A stretch of 64,000 nucleotides of DNA from Alkalispirillum mobile (GTDB taxonomy: Bacteria; Pseudomonadota; Gammaproteobacteria; Nitrococcales; Halorhodospiraceae). Shown in pieces: positions 1 through 9,191 of the stretch. The stretch covers positions 1 to 64,000 of the forward strand of contig NZ_RCDA01000005.1 in assembly GCF_003664325.1 (NCBI RefSeq), in the 5' to 3' direction. The notes under the pieces were generated by a model. It saw only the letters and a list, made by a program, of their open reading frames with translations. It made no database searches and was not told the origin of the DNA. The translations under genes were made by a program, and so were the position numbers. The stretch's first letter is position 1. Each line of letters opens with the position of its first letter.

Positions 1-1
1 C

Positions 2-709
2 GACGAGGACGCCTTCGAGCAGATGAGCATGCTCGCCTACCTGTCCGCCGTGACCCTGGTCGACGCCAGCCTGTTCCTGCTGCGCACCACCTACACCATC
101 CGCCAGTGGTTCGAGCGCTTCACCCGACGGCGCGACATGGCCAGCCGGATCGCCCACGAGCTGGCCACCGAAGAACCGCCCGAACTGCGCTACGACCCCG
201 AGGCCCGGGAGGCCCACACCCGCCGGGTCCGGCAACTGCGGGCCTGGGTGCGCCAGCTCCCGCCCGAGGCCCTTGGCCCCCTGCTCGATACCCTGACCAG
301 CCAGCCAAGGGCTTTCGAGGTGGAGGTCGAGCACAATGGCCGGAAACAGGTGCAACGCTTCGGGCGCGAGCAGGCGCTCGTGTTCCACCAGCAGGCCATC
401 CTCAACTGCCTGCAATGGATCGTCTCCGGCGTGGGCGAAGGCGTATACGGACCAAAGCGCACCTTCTCTGACGAAGAGCCCAACCCGGCCCAGAAGCTGT
501 TCGAGAAGGCCGTGATCCGCATGGGTCGCGACGGACGCCCTACCAGCGAGTCGAAGCACGATGCCTATGAGGAGAACCGAGGGCGTCTATTCGAATTTTT
601 CTCAGCTTCCAGTCAAGAAGGCGATCAAGCCAGGTTCCGCCGCAGGAACCTGGAAAAACACGTCTCGCGACTGGGAAGGCACGTCAACGATCACGAGGGA
701 CGACTTTGA
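2..709 (+). CDS. A1: effector C-terminal-tail-like protein (5' end outside window)
   Basis: Partial gene; the open frame enters at base 2 and reads DEDAFEQM before the first internal ATG at 23. The visible 235 residues hold a hydrophobic stretch (MLAYLSAVTLVDASLFLL) that could be one membrane segment. A basic linker follows, then a conserved PPEALGPLLDTL region, and a helix with QQAILNCLQWIV. After GRDGRPTSE comes a copy-specific tail of about 50 residues. This layout resembles the C-terminal region of VasX/BTH_I2691-type T6SS effectors; that is inference from remembered family patterns, not a search. It may be the tail of a full-length effector lying upstream of the window. The stop overlaps the TTG start of the next gene by four bases, suggesting translational coupling. 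Confidence 0.6.
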   Translation, partial: DEDAFEQMSMLAYLSAVTLVDASLFLLRTTYTIRQWFERFTRRRDMASRIAHELATEEPPELRYDPEAREAHTRRVRQLRAWVRQLPPEALGPLLDTLTSQPRAFEVEVEHNGRKQVQRFGREQALVFHQQAILNCLQWIVSGVGEGVYGPKRTFSDEEPNPAQKLFEKAVIRMGRDGRPTSESKHDAYEENRGRLFEFFSASSQEGDQARFRRRNLEKHVSRLGRHVNDHEGRL

Positions 710-1758
710 CGGACTTTCACAGAAAACTGCAGTGGGGGAGGCGCGCTGCCCTGTGTGCATTGGTTGCGCTGGTCTTGATCGCGGGGGGCGCAGTAGCCGC
801 TGCGGCCGGTGAGACCGATGTAAAAGCACAAATTGACAAGCAAGCTCTTGATGCGAAGAAGGAAGGCATGCGCCTGTACGGCATCCGCTGGCGCAGCGTG
901 GCCATACCTCATCTGGAGAAGGCGGCCGAAGCCGGCGATGTCGAGTCCATGTACACCCTGGGCGAAATCCACCGCTTCATGGACCGCGGCATGTCCCGCG
1001 AGGCCATCGACTGGTACCACCGCGCCGCCCTTGGGGGCGATCCCCACGCGATGCTAAGGCTGGAGTGGGGCATGATCTGCGAGCTCGCCGACATCTGCGC
1101 CGAGGACCACGACAGCTGGGTCGACAAGGCCCTCGAGCAGGAACTGCCCAGAGCCGAGAAGGGCGATCCGGAGGCCATGTCGACCCTCTTCGATGTCTAC
1201 AACATGCTCGGCGAGCCCCGGACAGCCCTGGACTGGCTCGAGCGTGCCGCTGAGGCGGGCAACCCGGAAGCCCAGGATTGGCTGGGAACCATCACTCAGG
1301 AACGCTCCGACGAATGGCCGCCACCGCTCGAAGACGTCAAAGCCGCCGAACCCTGGTTCCGCAAGGCTGCCGAGCAGGGCTATGCACCGGCCATGAACAA
1401 GCTCTCCAAAAATTTGAGGCGGCAGGAAAGATTCGGAGAGGCCTGGACCTGGGCGCAGGACGCAGCCGATCACGGCCATGTCGACAGCCGGTTTTCCATT
1501 GCGTGGTGCCACCTCGACCCTAGCCTTGGCGAGGAAGAGGGCAATCCGTTCTGCCAGGTGGAGGAAGACCGAATCACTGGATGGGCCATGCTGCACGCCA
1601 TGAACGAGGAGACGCGCGCATGGGCCCCACGGACACTGATGGAACAGGAACGCCATAGGTTGACGGAAAAGGAGATTCAGGAAGCCGAGCGACGTGCTGG
1701 ACAGTGGCTGGATCAAGAGCCGCCAATGTCCAAGTTCCCGCCCAAGTACGGCTTTTAG
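706..1758 (+). CDS. B1: secreted Sel1-repeat protein, putative immunity protein
   Basis: 350 residues. The TTG start overlaps the A1 stop (TTGA) and gives a signal peptide: a basic WGRRAALC segment, a hydrophobic run, and AAAAG near the cleavage point, so the product should be periplasmic. Sel1-type repeats (AAEAGDVESMYTLGE, then DRGMSREAIDWYHRAALGGD) fill residues of about 50-110. A second set occurs near ALDWLERAAEAGNPEAQDWLG and AEPWFRKAAEQGYAPAM. The segment of about 100 residues after that is unlike the other copies. Known parallel: P. aeruginosa Tle5b has tandem Sel1-repeat immunity proteins. A neutralising role for the neighbouring A protein is inferred from pairing and secretion. It carries the Y-type N block (YGIRWRS) and a-type middle block, and ends PPMSKFPPKYGF. 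Confidence 0.65.
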   Translation: MTDFHRKLQWGRRAALCALVALVLIAGGAVAAAAGETDVKAQIDKQALDAKKEGMRLYGIRWRSVAIPHLEKAAEAGDVESMYTLGEIHRFMDRGMSREAIDWYHRAALGGDPHAMLRLEWGMICELADICAEDHDSWVDKALEQELPRAEKGDPEAMSTLFDVYNMLGEPRTALDWLERAAEAGNPEAQDWLGTITQERSDEWPPPLEDVKAAEPWFRKAAEQGYAPAMNKLSKNLRRQERFGEAWTWAQDAADHGHVDSRFSIAWCHLDPSLGEEEGNPFCQVEEDRITGWAMLHAMNEETRAWAPRTLMEQERHRLTEKEIQEAERRAGQWLDQEPPMSKFPPKYGF

Positions 1759-1771
1759 GGAGAGGTCTCGC

Positions 1772-2833
1772 ATGGACGCAGCCGGCACCGGCCTTGCCGC
1801 CCACAACCACTGCCGCCTGCTGTGGCAGCCACCCGAAGGCCTGCTTGCGCGCCTGCCGCGCTACCAGGCCCTGGCCCGCATCCACCGCGAGGACCGCGCC
1901 CACCGGGAGGCCGGGCGGTGGAAGACCCTCACCGCCGCCGAGATCAACCCCGAAGTACGCGCCGGGGTCGGCGGCGGTGCCGCCTTCCGGATCGGCCTGG
2001 ACAACGGCCGGTTCGTGTTGCACGCCTCCCTGCGCCTGGTGCTCGGCATCGGCGGCGGAGGCAGCGTGCGCCTCACCCTCGACACCCGCCACCTGGACCT
2101 GTGGCTGACCATGCTCCACCAGGCCCTGGTCGATGTCGGCTACGAGCGGGTCGACTGGATCGACGAGGACGCCTTCGAGCAGATGAGCATGCTCGCCTAC
2201 CTGTCCGCCGTCACCCTGGTCGACGCCAGCCTGTTCCTGCTGCGCACCACCTACAGCATCCGCCAGTGGTTCGAGCGCTTCACCCGCCGCCGCGATATGG
2301 CCAGCCGCATCGCCCATGAACTGGCCACCGAAGAACCGCCCGAACTGCGCCACGACCCCGAGGCCCGGGAGGCCCACACCCGCCGCGTCCGGCAACTGCG
2401 GGCCTGGGTGCGCCAGCTCCCGCCGGAAGCCCTAGGCCCCCTGCTCGACACCCTGACCAGCGAGCCGAGGGCGTTCGAGGTGGAGGGGCAGCAATACAAC
2501 GCCGATGAGTCAAGACGCTTCCACCAGCAGGCCATCCTCAACTGCCTGCAATGGATCGTCTCCGGCGTGGGCGACGGCGTATACGGACCAAAGCGCACCT
2601 TCTCCGCCGACGACCCCAACCCGGCCCAGAAACTGTTCGAGAAGGCCGTGATCCGCATGGGGCGCGACGGACGGCCCACCAGCGAGGCGAAGCGCGAAGC
2701 CTATGAGGAGAACCGACGACGTCTGGACAGCTTTATGCCAACACCTTCACCAACTGCGGGTGGGCGCGAGGAGCGCAGGAAATACGACAATGCCGTTCGG
2801 ATGTTATCCAGGCATCTGTCGCCGATTGACTGA
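1772..2833 (+). CDS. A2: effector C-terminal-tail-like protein, full-length module copy
   Basis: 353 residues, the longest A copy and the best reference for the family. The ATG at 1772 is preceded by GGGAGAGG, a plausible ribosome site, 7-8 bases upstream. Order: a constant start (MDAAGTGLAAHNHCRLLWQP); a basic helix; a Gly/Ala-rich beta-like segment (VRAGVGGGAAFRIGLDNGRF, then LGIGGGGSVRLTLD); a hydrophobic helix (LAYLSAVTLVDASLFLL); the long linker type HELATEEPPELRHD; PPEALGPLLDTL; and a tail ending NAVRMLSRHLSPID. There is no signal peptide, as expected for a cytoplasmic T6SS cargo fragment. Whether it is secreted, acts as a reserve tip for recombination, or has another function cannot be read from sequence. 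Confidence 0.6.
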   Translation: MDAAGTGLAAHNHCRLLWQPPEGLLARLPRYQALARIHREDRAHREAGRWKTLTAAEINPEVRAGVGGGAAFRIGLDNGRFVLHASLRLVLGIGGGGSVRLTLDTRHLDLWLTMLHQALVDVGYERVDWIDEDAFEQMSMLAYLSAVTLVDASLFLLRTTYSIRQWFERFTRRRDMASRIAHELATEEPPELRHDPEAREAHTRRVRQLRAWVRQLPPEALGPLLDTLTSEPRAFEVEGQQYNADESRRFHQQAILNCLQWIVSGVGDGVYGPKRTFSADDPNPAQKLFEKAVIRMGRDGRPTSEAKREAYEENRRRLDSFMPTPSPTAGGREERRKYDNAVRMLSRHLSPID

Positions 2834-2883
2834 GGAGCAAGAATCAACAGGTATGTCTTGGGGTGTGTTCATGGGACGGAAAC

Positions 2884-3897
2884 ATGTCTTTACGTAATAT
2901 AAAAATCACTATTTTCGCGGTCCTTGTTCTTTCATTGGCAGGTGATCCTGTGGCCTCACCTGTTAATGCCGACCCAACGCCGGACCTTGACCAGACCGCC
3001 CAGCAGGCCAGGGAAGAAGGCATGCGCCTGTACGGCATCCGCTGGCGCAGCGTGGCCATTCCCCACCTGGAAAAAGCGGCCGAAGCCGGCGATGTCGAGT
3101 CCATGTACTACCTGGGCGAAATCCACCGCTTCATGGACCGCGGCATGTCCCGCGAGGCCATCGACTGGTATCACCGCGCCGCCCTGGGGGGCGATCCCTA
3201 CGCCATGCTTCGCCTGAACTGGGGCATGATCTGCGAGCTGGCCGATATTTGTCCCGAGGACCACGACACCTGGGTCGACAAGGCCCTCGAACAAGAATTG
3301 CCCAGAGCCAGGGACGGCGACCCGGAGGCCATGCTTGCGCTGTATTCGATCTACGTTGCACTAGATGATGCTGAGGAGGGGCGAAACTGGCTGCGCCAGT
3401 CGGCCAAGGCGGGCCACCCCCAGGCACAGGACCTGTGGGCGAGTCGGATTCAGGAGCGCTCCGACGAATGGCCGCCACTGCTCGAAGACGTCAAAGCCGC
3501 CGAACCCTGGTTCCGAAAGGCCGCAGAGCAGGGCTATGCACCGGCCATGGATAACCTAGCCGGTAATCTGTGGCATCAGGAGGACGGGGAAAACGCCTGG
3601 AAATGGGTCGTGCGCGGCTCCGAGCACGGTTATGTAAACAACCGAGTCGTCTACGGCATATGCCATCTCAAACCTGACGATTGGGAGGATTGCCCTAAAG
3701 ACAACGATCCGATCAAAGGCTGGGCCGTCCTCCACGCCGCCTACAAAGAGACCCGCAACGACGATGCCCGATGGTATTTGGAGGAATTTTCCAACCTCCT
3801 CACCGATGAAGAAATCGCCCAGGCCGAGAAATTGGCCGAGGACTGGCTGACCCGCGACCCGCCGTTGTCCTACTTCCCGCCGAAATACGGCTTTTAG
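2884..3897 (+). CDS. B2: secreted Sel1-repeat protein, putative immunity protein
   Basis: 337 residues from the ATG at 2884, chosen over an in-frame GTG at 2863 because it begins directly with a signal peptide (MSLRNIKITIFAVLVLSLAG, cleavage likely after VNA). It follows GGGACGG. The leader is AT-rich compared with the rest of the array and nearly identical to that of B3. It has a Y-type N block and a b-type middle block (LALYSIYVALDDAEEGRNWL). The copy-specific segment includes KWVVRGSEHGYVNNRVVYG. The C-terminal RDPPLSYFPPKYGF is shared by most copies. Confidence 0.65.
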   Translation: MSLRNIKITIFAVLVLSLAGDPVASPVNADPTPDLDQTAQQAREEGMRLYGIRWRSVAIPHLEKAAEAGDVESMYYLGEIHRFMDRGMSREAIDWYHRAALGGDPYAMLRLNWGMICELADICPEDHDTWVDKALEQELPRARDGDPEAMLALYSIYVALDDAEEGRNWLRQSAKAGHPQAQDLWASRIQERSDEWPPLLEDVKAAEPWFRKAAEQGYAPAMDNLAGNLWHQEDGENAWKWVVRGSEHGYVNNRVVYGICHLKPDDWEDCPKDNDPIKGWAVLHAAYKETRNDDARWYLEEFSNLLTDEEIAQAEKLAEDWLTRDPPLSYFPPKYGF

Positions 3898-3910
3898 GGA
3901 GAGGTGTCGC

Positions 3911-4924
3911 ATGGACGCAGCCGGCACCGATCTCGCCGCCCACAACCACTGCCGCCTGCTGTGGCAGCCGCCCGAAGGCCTGCTTGCGCGCCTGCCGCGC
4001 TACCAGGCGCTGGCCCGCATCCACCGCGAGGACCGTGCCCACCGGGAGGCCGGGCAGTGGAAGACCCTCACCACCACCGAGATCAACCCCGAAGTGCGCG
4101 CCGGCGTCGGAGGCGGCGCCGCCTTCCGGATCGGTCTGGACAACGGCCGGTTCGTGCTGCACGCCTCCCTGCGCCTGGTGCTCGGCATCGGCGGCGGAGG
4201 CAGCGTGCGCCTCACCCTCGACACCCGCCACCTGGACCTGTGGCTGACCATGCTCCACCAGGCCCTGGTCGATGTCGGCTACGAGCGGGTCGACTGGATC
4301 GACGAAGACGCCTTCGAGCAGATGAGCATGCTCGCCTACCTGTCCGCCGTCACCCTGGTCGACGCCAGCCTGTTCCTGCTGCGCACCACCTACAGCATCC
4401 GCCAGTGGTTCGAGCGCTTCACCCGCCGCTGCGACATGGCCAGCCGCATCGCCTACACGCTCGTCAACGATCCGCAGCGGGCCGCCATCGCTGCCTGGGT
4501 GCGCCAGCTCCCGCCCGAGGCCCTCGGGCCCCTGCTCAACACCCTGACCAGCGAGCCGAGGGCATTCGAGGTGGAAGGTGACCAATTCAATGCCGAACAG
4601 TCACGGCGCTTCCACCAACAAGCCATACTCAACTGCCTGCAATGGATCGTCTCCGGCGTGGGCGAAGGCGTATACGGACCCAAGCGCTTCTTCTTGGCCG
4701 ACGACCCCAACCCGGCACAGAAGCTGTTCGAGAAGGCCGTGATCCGCATGGGTCGCGACGGACGGCCTACCAGCGAGTCAAGGCGCGATGCCTATGAGAA
4801 GAATCGACGGCGTCTGGATAGCTTTATGCCATCACCATCGCCAACGGCGGGTGGGCGCGAGGAGCGCAGGAAATACGACAATGCCGTTCGGATGTTATCC
4901 AGGCATCTGTCGCCGATTAACTGA
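3911..4924 (+). CDS. A3: effector C-terminal-tail-like protein
   Basis: 337 residues. It matches A2 through the first 180 residues but then has the short linker type YTLVNDPQRAAIAAWVRQL instead of the HELATEEPPEL type. The following GDQFNAEQSRRF segment and the tail (SPSPTAGGREERRKYDNAVR and onward) match A2 closely. Copy 3 is therefore a chimera: A2-like at both ends, A4/A5-like in the linker. The 3' flank (about 4925-4975) is nearly identical to the A2-B2 gap. Confidence 0.6.
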   Translation: MDAAGTDLAAHNHCRLLWQPPEGLLARLPRYQALARIHREDRAHREAGQWKTLTTTEINPEVRAGVGGGAAFRIGLDNGRFVLHASLRLVLGIGGGGSVRLTLDTRHLDLWLTMLHQALVDVGYERVDWIDEDAFEQMSMLAYLSAVTLVDASLFLLRTTYSIRQWFERFTRRCDMASRIAYTLVNDPQRAAIAAWVRQLPPEALGPLLNTLTSEPRAFEVEGDQFNAEQSRRFHQQAILNCLQWIVSGVGEGVYGPKRFFLADDPNPAQKLFEKAVIRMGRDGRPTSESRRDAYEKNRRRLDSFMPSPSPTAGGREERRKYDNAVRMLSRHLSPIN

Positions 4925-4974
4925 GGATCAAGAGCCGATAGGTACGTCTTGGGGTGTGTTCATGGGACGGAAAC

Positions 4975-5988
4975 ATGTCTTTACGTAATATAAAAATCAC
5001 TATTTTCGCGGTCCTTGTTCTTTCATTGGCAGGTGATTCTGTGGCCTCACCTGTTAATGCCGACCCAACGCCAGAACTTGATCAGGCCGCCCAGCAGGCC
5101 AAGGAGGAAGGTATGCGCCTGTGGGGTCTCCATGAATGGATCGAATTGCAGCCATACCTTGAGACGGCTGCCGAGGCCGGCGACGCCGAGGCCATGTATT
5201 ACCTGGGCGAAGCCAACCGTCTGCTCGACCGCGGCATGTCCCGCGAGGCCATCGACTGGTACCACGGCGCCGCCCTGGGGGGCGATCCCCACGCCATGCT
5301 TCGTCTGAACTGGGGCATGATCTGCGAGCTGGCCGACATCTGCCCCGAGGACCACGACAGCTGGGTCGACAAGGCCCTGGAGCAGGAACTGCCCAGAGCC
5401 AGGGACGGCGACCCGGAGGCCATGCTTGCGCTGTATTCGATCTACGTTGCACTAGATGATGCTGAGGAGGGGCGAAACTGGCTGCGCCAGTCGGCCAAGG
5501 CGGGCCACCCCCAGGCACAGGACCTGTGGGCGAGTCGGATTCAGGAGCGCTCCGGCGAATGGCCGCCACCGCTTGAAGACGTCAAAGCCGCCGAGCCCTG
5601 GTTCCGCAAGGCCGCAGAGCAGGGCTATGCACCGGCCATGAACAACCTTGCCGGCAATCTGTGGCGGCAGGACGATGTGGAGGGCTCGTGGAAGTGGGTC
5701 GTGCATGGATCTGAACATGGCCATGTGGAGAATCGGACTACCTACGGTGGCTGCCATCTCGCGCCCGAAGATCTGACTTATTGCCCGGAGGACAACGATC
5801 CGATCAAGGGCTGGGCGATACTCCGCGCCGTTTATGAAGAAACTCGACACCAGAACGCCAAATGGTACCTGGAAGAGTTCCCCGATCTACTCACCGACGA
5901 AGAAATCGCCGAGGCCGAAAAACTGGCCGAGGACTGGCTGAACCGCGACCCGCCGTTGTCCTACTTCCCGCCGAAATACGGCTTTTAG
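4975..5988 (+). CDS. B3: secreted Sel1-repeat protein, putative immunity protein
   Basis: 337 residues from the ATG at 4975, with the same signal peptide as B2. It then switches to the W-type N block (WGLHEWIELQPYLETAAEAG, GEANRLLDRGMSREAIDWYH). It returns to the b-type middle block of B2 and has a specific segment with KWVVHGSEHGHVENRTTYGG. B3 therefore shares its leader and middle block with B2 but its first Sel1 block with B4, a clear mosaic. It is followed at 13 bp by A4. Confidence 0.65.
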   Translation: MSLRNIKITIFAVLVLSLAGDSVASPVNADPTPELDQAAQQAKEEGMRLWGLHEWIELQPYLETAAEAGDAEAMYYLGEANRLLDRGMSREAIDWYHGAALGGDPHAMLRLNWGMICELADICPEDHDSWVDKALEQELPRARDGDPEAMLALYSIYVALDDAEEGRNWLRQSAKAGHPQAQDLWASRIQERSGEWPPPLEDVKAAEPWFRKAAEQGYAPAMNNLAGNLWRQDDVEGSWKWVVHGSEHGHVENRTTYGGCHLAPEDLTYCPEDNDPIKGWAILRAVYEETRHQNAKWYLEEFPDLLTDEEIAEAEKLAEDWLNRDPPLSYFPPKYGF

Positions 5989-6001
5989 GGAAAAGTAGCG
6001 C

Positions 6002-6955
6002 ATGGACGCAGCCGGCACCGGCCCTGCCGCCCACAACCACTGCCGCCTGCTGTGGCAGCCGCCCGTCGACTTGCTCGCGCGCCTGCCCCGCTACCAGGCC
6101 ATCGAACGCAGCTACCGACAGGGTCAAGCCCACCGGGAGGCCGGGCAGTGGAAGACGCTCACCACCGCCGAGATCAACTCCGAAGTGCAGGTCGGCGTGG
6201 GCGGCGGGGGCAGCGTGCGCCTGACCCTCGACCCCCGCCACCTGGACCTGTGGCTGACCATGCTCCACCAGGCCCTGGTCGATGTCGGCTACGAGCGGGT
6301 CGACTGGATCGACGAAGACGCCTTCGAGCAGATGAGCATGCTCGCCTACCTGTCCGCCGTGACCCTGGTCGACGCCAGCCTGTTCCTGCTGCGCACCACC
6401 TACAGCATCCGCCAGTGGTTCGAGCGCTTCACCCGCCGCCGCGACATGGCCAGCCGCATCGCCTACACGCTCGTCAACGACCCGCAGCGGGCTGCCATCG
6501 CTGCCTGGGTGCGCCAGCTCCCGCCGGAAGCCCTTGGGCCCCTGCTCGACACGCTGACCAGCGAGCCGAGGGCTTTCGAGGTGGAGGTCGAACACGATGG
6601 CCGGAAACAGGTGCAACGCTTCGGGCGCGAGCAGGCGCTCGTGTTCCACCAGCAGGCCATCCTCAACTGCCTGCAATGGATCGTCTCCGGCGTGGGCGAA
6701 GGCGTATATGGACCAAAGCGCATCTTCTCTGCTGACGACCCCAACCCGGCACAGAAGCTGTTCGAGAAGGCCGTGATCCGCATGGGCCGCGACGGACGCC
6801 CCACCAGCGAGTCGAAGCACGATGCTTATGGGGAGAACCGACGGCGTCTGGATGAGTTCATGAGCCGTGATATGGAAGTGCAGGCACGGCGGGAGATTCT
6901 ACAGAAGTACTCAATGGCGGCTCGTCGCCTGACAACACACCTCCGGACCCAGTAG
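6002..6955 (+). CDS. A4: effector C-terminal-tail-like protein with internal deletion
   Basis: 317 residues. Relative to A2 it lacks about 26 residues of the Gly-rich segment (GAAFRIGLDNGRFVLHASLR and flanks), going straight from EVQVGVGGGG to SVRLTLD. Its first helix is also divergent (PPVDLLARLPRYQAIERSYR). It uses the short YTLVNDPQRAA linker and the EHDGRKQVQRFG variant. The tail is its own (MEVQARREILQKYSMAARRL). The frame is kept throughout, so it is not an obvious pseudogene. Confidence 0.6.
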   Translation: MDAAGTGPAAHNHCRLLWQPPVDLLARLPRYQAIERSYRQGQAHREAGQWKTLTTAEINSEVQVGVGGGGSVRLTLDPRHLDLWLTMLHQALVDVGYERVDWIDEDAFEQMSMLAYLSAVTLVDASLFLLRTTYSIRQWFERFTRRRDMASRIAYTLVNDPQRAAIAAWVRQLPPEALGPLLDTLTSEPRAFEVEVEHDGRKQVQRFGREQALVFHQQAILNCLQWIVSGVGEGVYGPKRIFSADDPNPAQKLFEKAVIRMGRDGRPTSESKHDAYGENRRRLDEFMSRDMEVQARREILQKYSMAARRLTTHLRTQ

Positions 6956-7078
6956 GCAAGCTTTGTCCAGAACACTCGCCGATCACTGGGCTGCGGGTTT
7001 TCATGGCGTGTGTGAATGAAAGGTGGTTGGCCGGAGTTGCCCCGCCGGAATCAATATTGAAAGGGAAACCAACCGAGT
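6956..7078. other. A4-B4 gap, 123 bp without a gene
   Basis: This is the longest gap inside the array; other A-B gaps are overlapping or about 50-60 bp. It matches no other gap in the array. An AT-rich AATCAATATTGAAAGGG stretch precedes the B4 start and could supply the ribosome site. No convincing promoter was identified. Confidence 0.5.
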
Positions 7079-8089
7079 ATGCGCTATTCAAATTTCCTTC
7101 CTCAGACGGCCGGGATCATTCTGCTCACATCATTATTTGTGTCTGCCGTCGCCAGCGATCAGCACGATGTGACTCTTGAAACCTCTGCCCAACAAGCCAA
7201 GGAAGAAGGCATGCGCCTGTGGGGTCTCCATGAATGGATCGAATTGCAGCCATACCTTGAGACGGCTGCCGAGGCCGGCGACGTCGAGGCCATGTATTAC
7301 CTGGGCGAAGCCAACCGTCTGCTGGACCGCGGCATGTCCCGAGAAGCCATCGACTGGTACCACCGCGCTGCCCTGGGGGGCGATCCCCACGCGATGCTAA
7401 GGCTGGAGTGGGGCATGATCTGCAAGCTGGCCGATATCTGCCCCGCGGACCACGACACCTGGGTCGACAAGGCCCTCGAGCAGGAACTGCCAAGGGCCGA
7501 GGAGGGCGACCCGGAGGCCATGTCGACCCTCTTCGATGTCTACAACATGCTCGGCGAGCCCCGGACAGCCCTGGACTGGCTCGAACGTGCCGCTGAGGCC
7601 GGCAACCCGGAAGCCCAGGATTGGCTGGGAACCATCACTCAGGAGCGCTCCGACGAATGGCCGCCACCGCTCGAAGACGTCAAAGCCGCCGAACCCTGGT
7701 TCCGCAAGGCCGCCGAGCAGGGCTATGCACCGGCCATGCATCACCTCGTTAGTAACCTCGTCCGCCAGAGAAGCACCGAAGACGCCTGGGAGTGGGTCGT
7801 CAAGGGCTCCAAGAGCGGGCACGTCCGCAAAAGGATCACATATGCCGTTTGCCAGCTCGCGCCCGAGGACTTGATTTACTGCCATCCAGCGGAGGCGGAT
7901 CCCGTCAAAGGTTGGGCAATTTTATTGGCACTGGATGAAGAAACCCGTACCGACAGCGCACAGTGGAATCTCGACTATTACGCCGACCGGCTGGATGACG
8001 AAGAAATCGCCCGGGCCGAGAAACTGGCCGAGGACTGGCTGAACCGCGACCCGCCGTTGTCCTACTTCCCGCCCAAGTACGGCTTTTAG
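7079..8089 (+). CDS. B4: secreted Sel1-repeat protein, putative immunity protein
   Basis: 336 residues from the ATG at 7079, with a signal peptide unrelated to those of B2/B3 and B5/B6 (MRYSNFLPQTAGIILLTSLF, cleavage near SAVAS). It has a W-type N block like B3 and an a-type middle block like B1 and B5 (LFDVYNMLGEPRTALDWLE). The specific segment begins HHLVSNLVRQRSTEDAWEWV. It ends with the shared RDPPLSYFPPKYGF. The last 50 codons and the 13-bp spacer are close to those of the other copies. Confidence 0.65.
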   Translation: MRYSNFLPQTAGIILLTSLFVSAVASDQHDVTLETSAQQAKEEGMRLWGLHEWIELQPYLETAAEAGDVEAMYYLGEANRLLDRGMSREAIDWYHRAALGGDPHAMLRLEWGMICKLADICPADHDTWVDKALEQELPRAEEGDPEAMSTLFDVYNMLGEPRTALDWLERAAEAGNPEAQDWLGTITQERSDEWPPPLEDVKAAEPWFRKAAEQGYAPAMHHLVSNLVRQRSTEDAWEWVVKGSKSGHVRKRITYAVCQLAPEDLIYCHPAEADPVKGWAILLALDEETRTDSAQWNLDYYADRLDDEEIARAEKLAEDWLNRDPPLSYFPPKYGF

Positions 8090-8102
8090 AGGCAGGTCTC
8101 GC

Positions 8103-9131
8103 ATGGACGCAGCCGGCACCGGCCTTGCCGCCCACAACCACTGCCGCCTGCTGTGGCAGCCACCCGAAGGGTTGCTTGCGCGCCTGCCGCGCTACCAGGC
8201 CCTGGCCCGCATCCACCGCGAGGACCGTGCCCACCGGGAGGCCGGGCAGTGGAAGACCCTCACCACCGCCGAGATCAACCCCGAAGTGCGGGTCGGCGTT
8301 GGCGGCCGCGCCGCCTTCCGGATCGGCCTGGACAACGGGCGGTTCGTGCTGCACGCCTCCCTGCGCCTGGTGCTCGGCATCGGCGGCGGAGGCAGCGTGC
8401 GCCTCACCCTCGACACCCGCCACCTGGACCTGTGGCTGACCATGCTCCACCAGGCCCTGGTCGATGTCGGCTACGAGCGGGTCGACTGGATCGACGAGGA
8501 CGCCTTCGAGCAAATGAGCATGCTCGCCTACCTGTCCGCCGTCACCCTGGTCGACGCCAGCCTGTTCCTCCTGCGCACCACCTACACCATCCGCCAGTGG
8601 TTCGAGCGCTTCACCCGACGTCGCGACATGGCCAGTCGGATCGCCTACACCCTCGTCAACGATCCGCAGCGGGCCGCCATCGCTGCCTGGGTGCGCCAGC
8701 TCCCGCCGGAAGCCCTTGGGCCCCTGCTCGATACCCTGACCAGCGAGCCGAGGGCGTTTATGGTGGAAGTCAAACACGATGGCCGGAAACAGGTGCAACG
8801 CTTCGGGCCCGAGCAGGCACTGGCATTCCACCAGCAGGCCATCCTCAACTGCCTGCAATGGATCGTCTCCGGCGTGGGCGAAGGCGTATACGGACCGAAG
8901 CGCTTCTTCTTGGCCGACGACCCCAACCCGGCACAGAAGCTGTTCGAGAAGGCCGTGATCCGCATGGGCCGCGACGGGCGCCCCACCAGCGAATCGAACG
9001 CCGAGGCCTATACCGAGAACCGGGAACGATTGGACACGTTTATGGCAAACGGTCATACGGCACTCTCGGAAAGCGAGTTGCATTGGAAGTACAGACAGAG
9101 GGCCGGGTGGCTTTCCCGGCACATCGAGTAG
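8103..9131 (+). CDS. A5: effector C-terminal-tail-like protein
   Basis: 342 residues. It has the full Gly-rich segment (VGVGGRAAFRIGLDNGRF), the short YTLVNDPQRAA linker and the KHDGRKQVQRFG variant. Its tail ends KYRQRAGWLSRHIE, as in A6. The stop TAG directly abuts an ATG at 9132 that opens the same frame as B5. Confidence 0.6.
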   Translation: MDAAGTGLAAHNHCRLLWQPPEGLLARLPRYQALARIHREDRAHREAGQWKTLTTAEINPEVRVGVGGRAAFRIGLDNGRFVLHASLRLVLGIGGGGSVRLTLDTRHLDLWLTMLHQALVDVGYERVDWIDEDAFEQMSMLAYLSAVTLVDASLFLLRTTYTIRQWFERFTRRRDMASRIAYTLVNDPQRAAIAAWVRQLPPEALGPLLDTLTSEPRAFMVEVKHDGRKQVQRFGPEQALAFHQQAILNCLQWIVSGVGEGVYGPKRFFLADDPNPAQKLFEKAVIRMGRDGRPTSESNAEAYTENRERLDTFMANGHTALSESELHWKYRQRAGWLSRHIE

Positions 9132-9191
9132 ATGCCTTGCCTGGCACAGCAAGTCCGCATAGTTGAAGCAGGATTGAGCGAGGAATTGGCG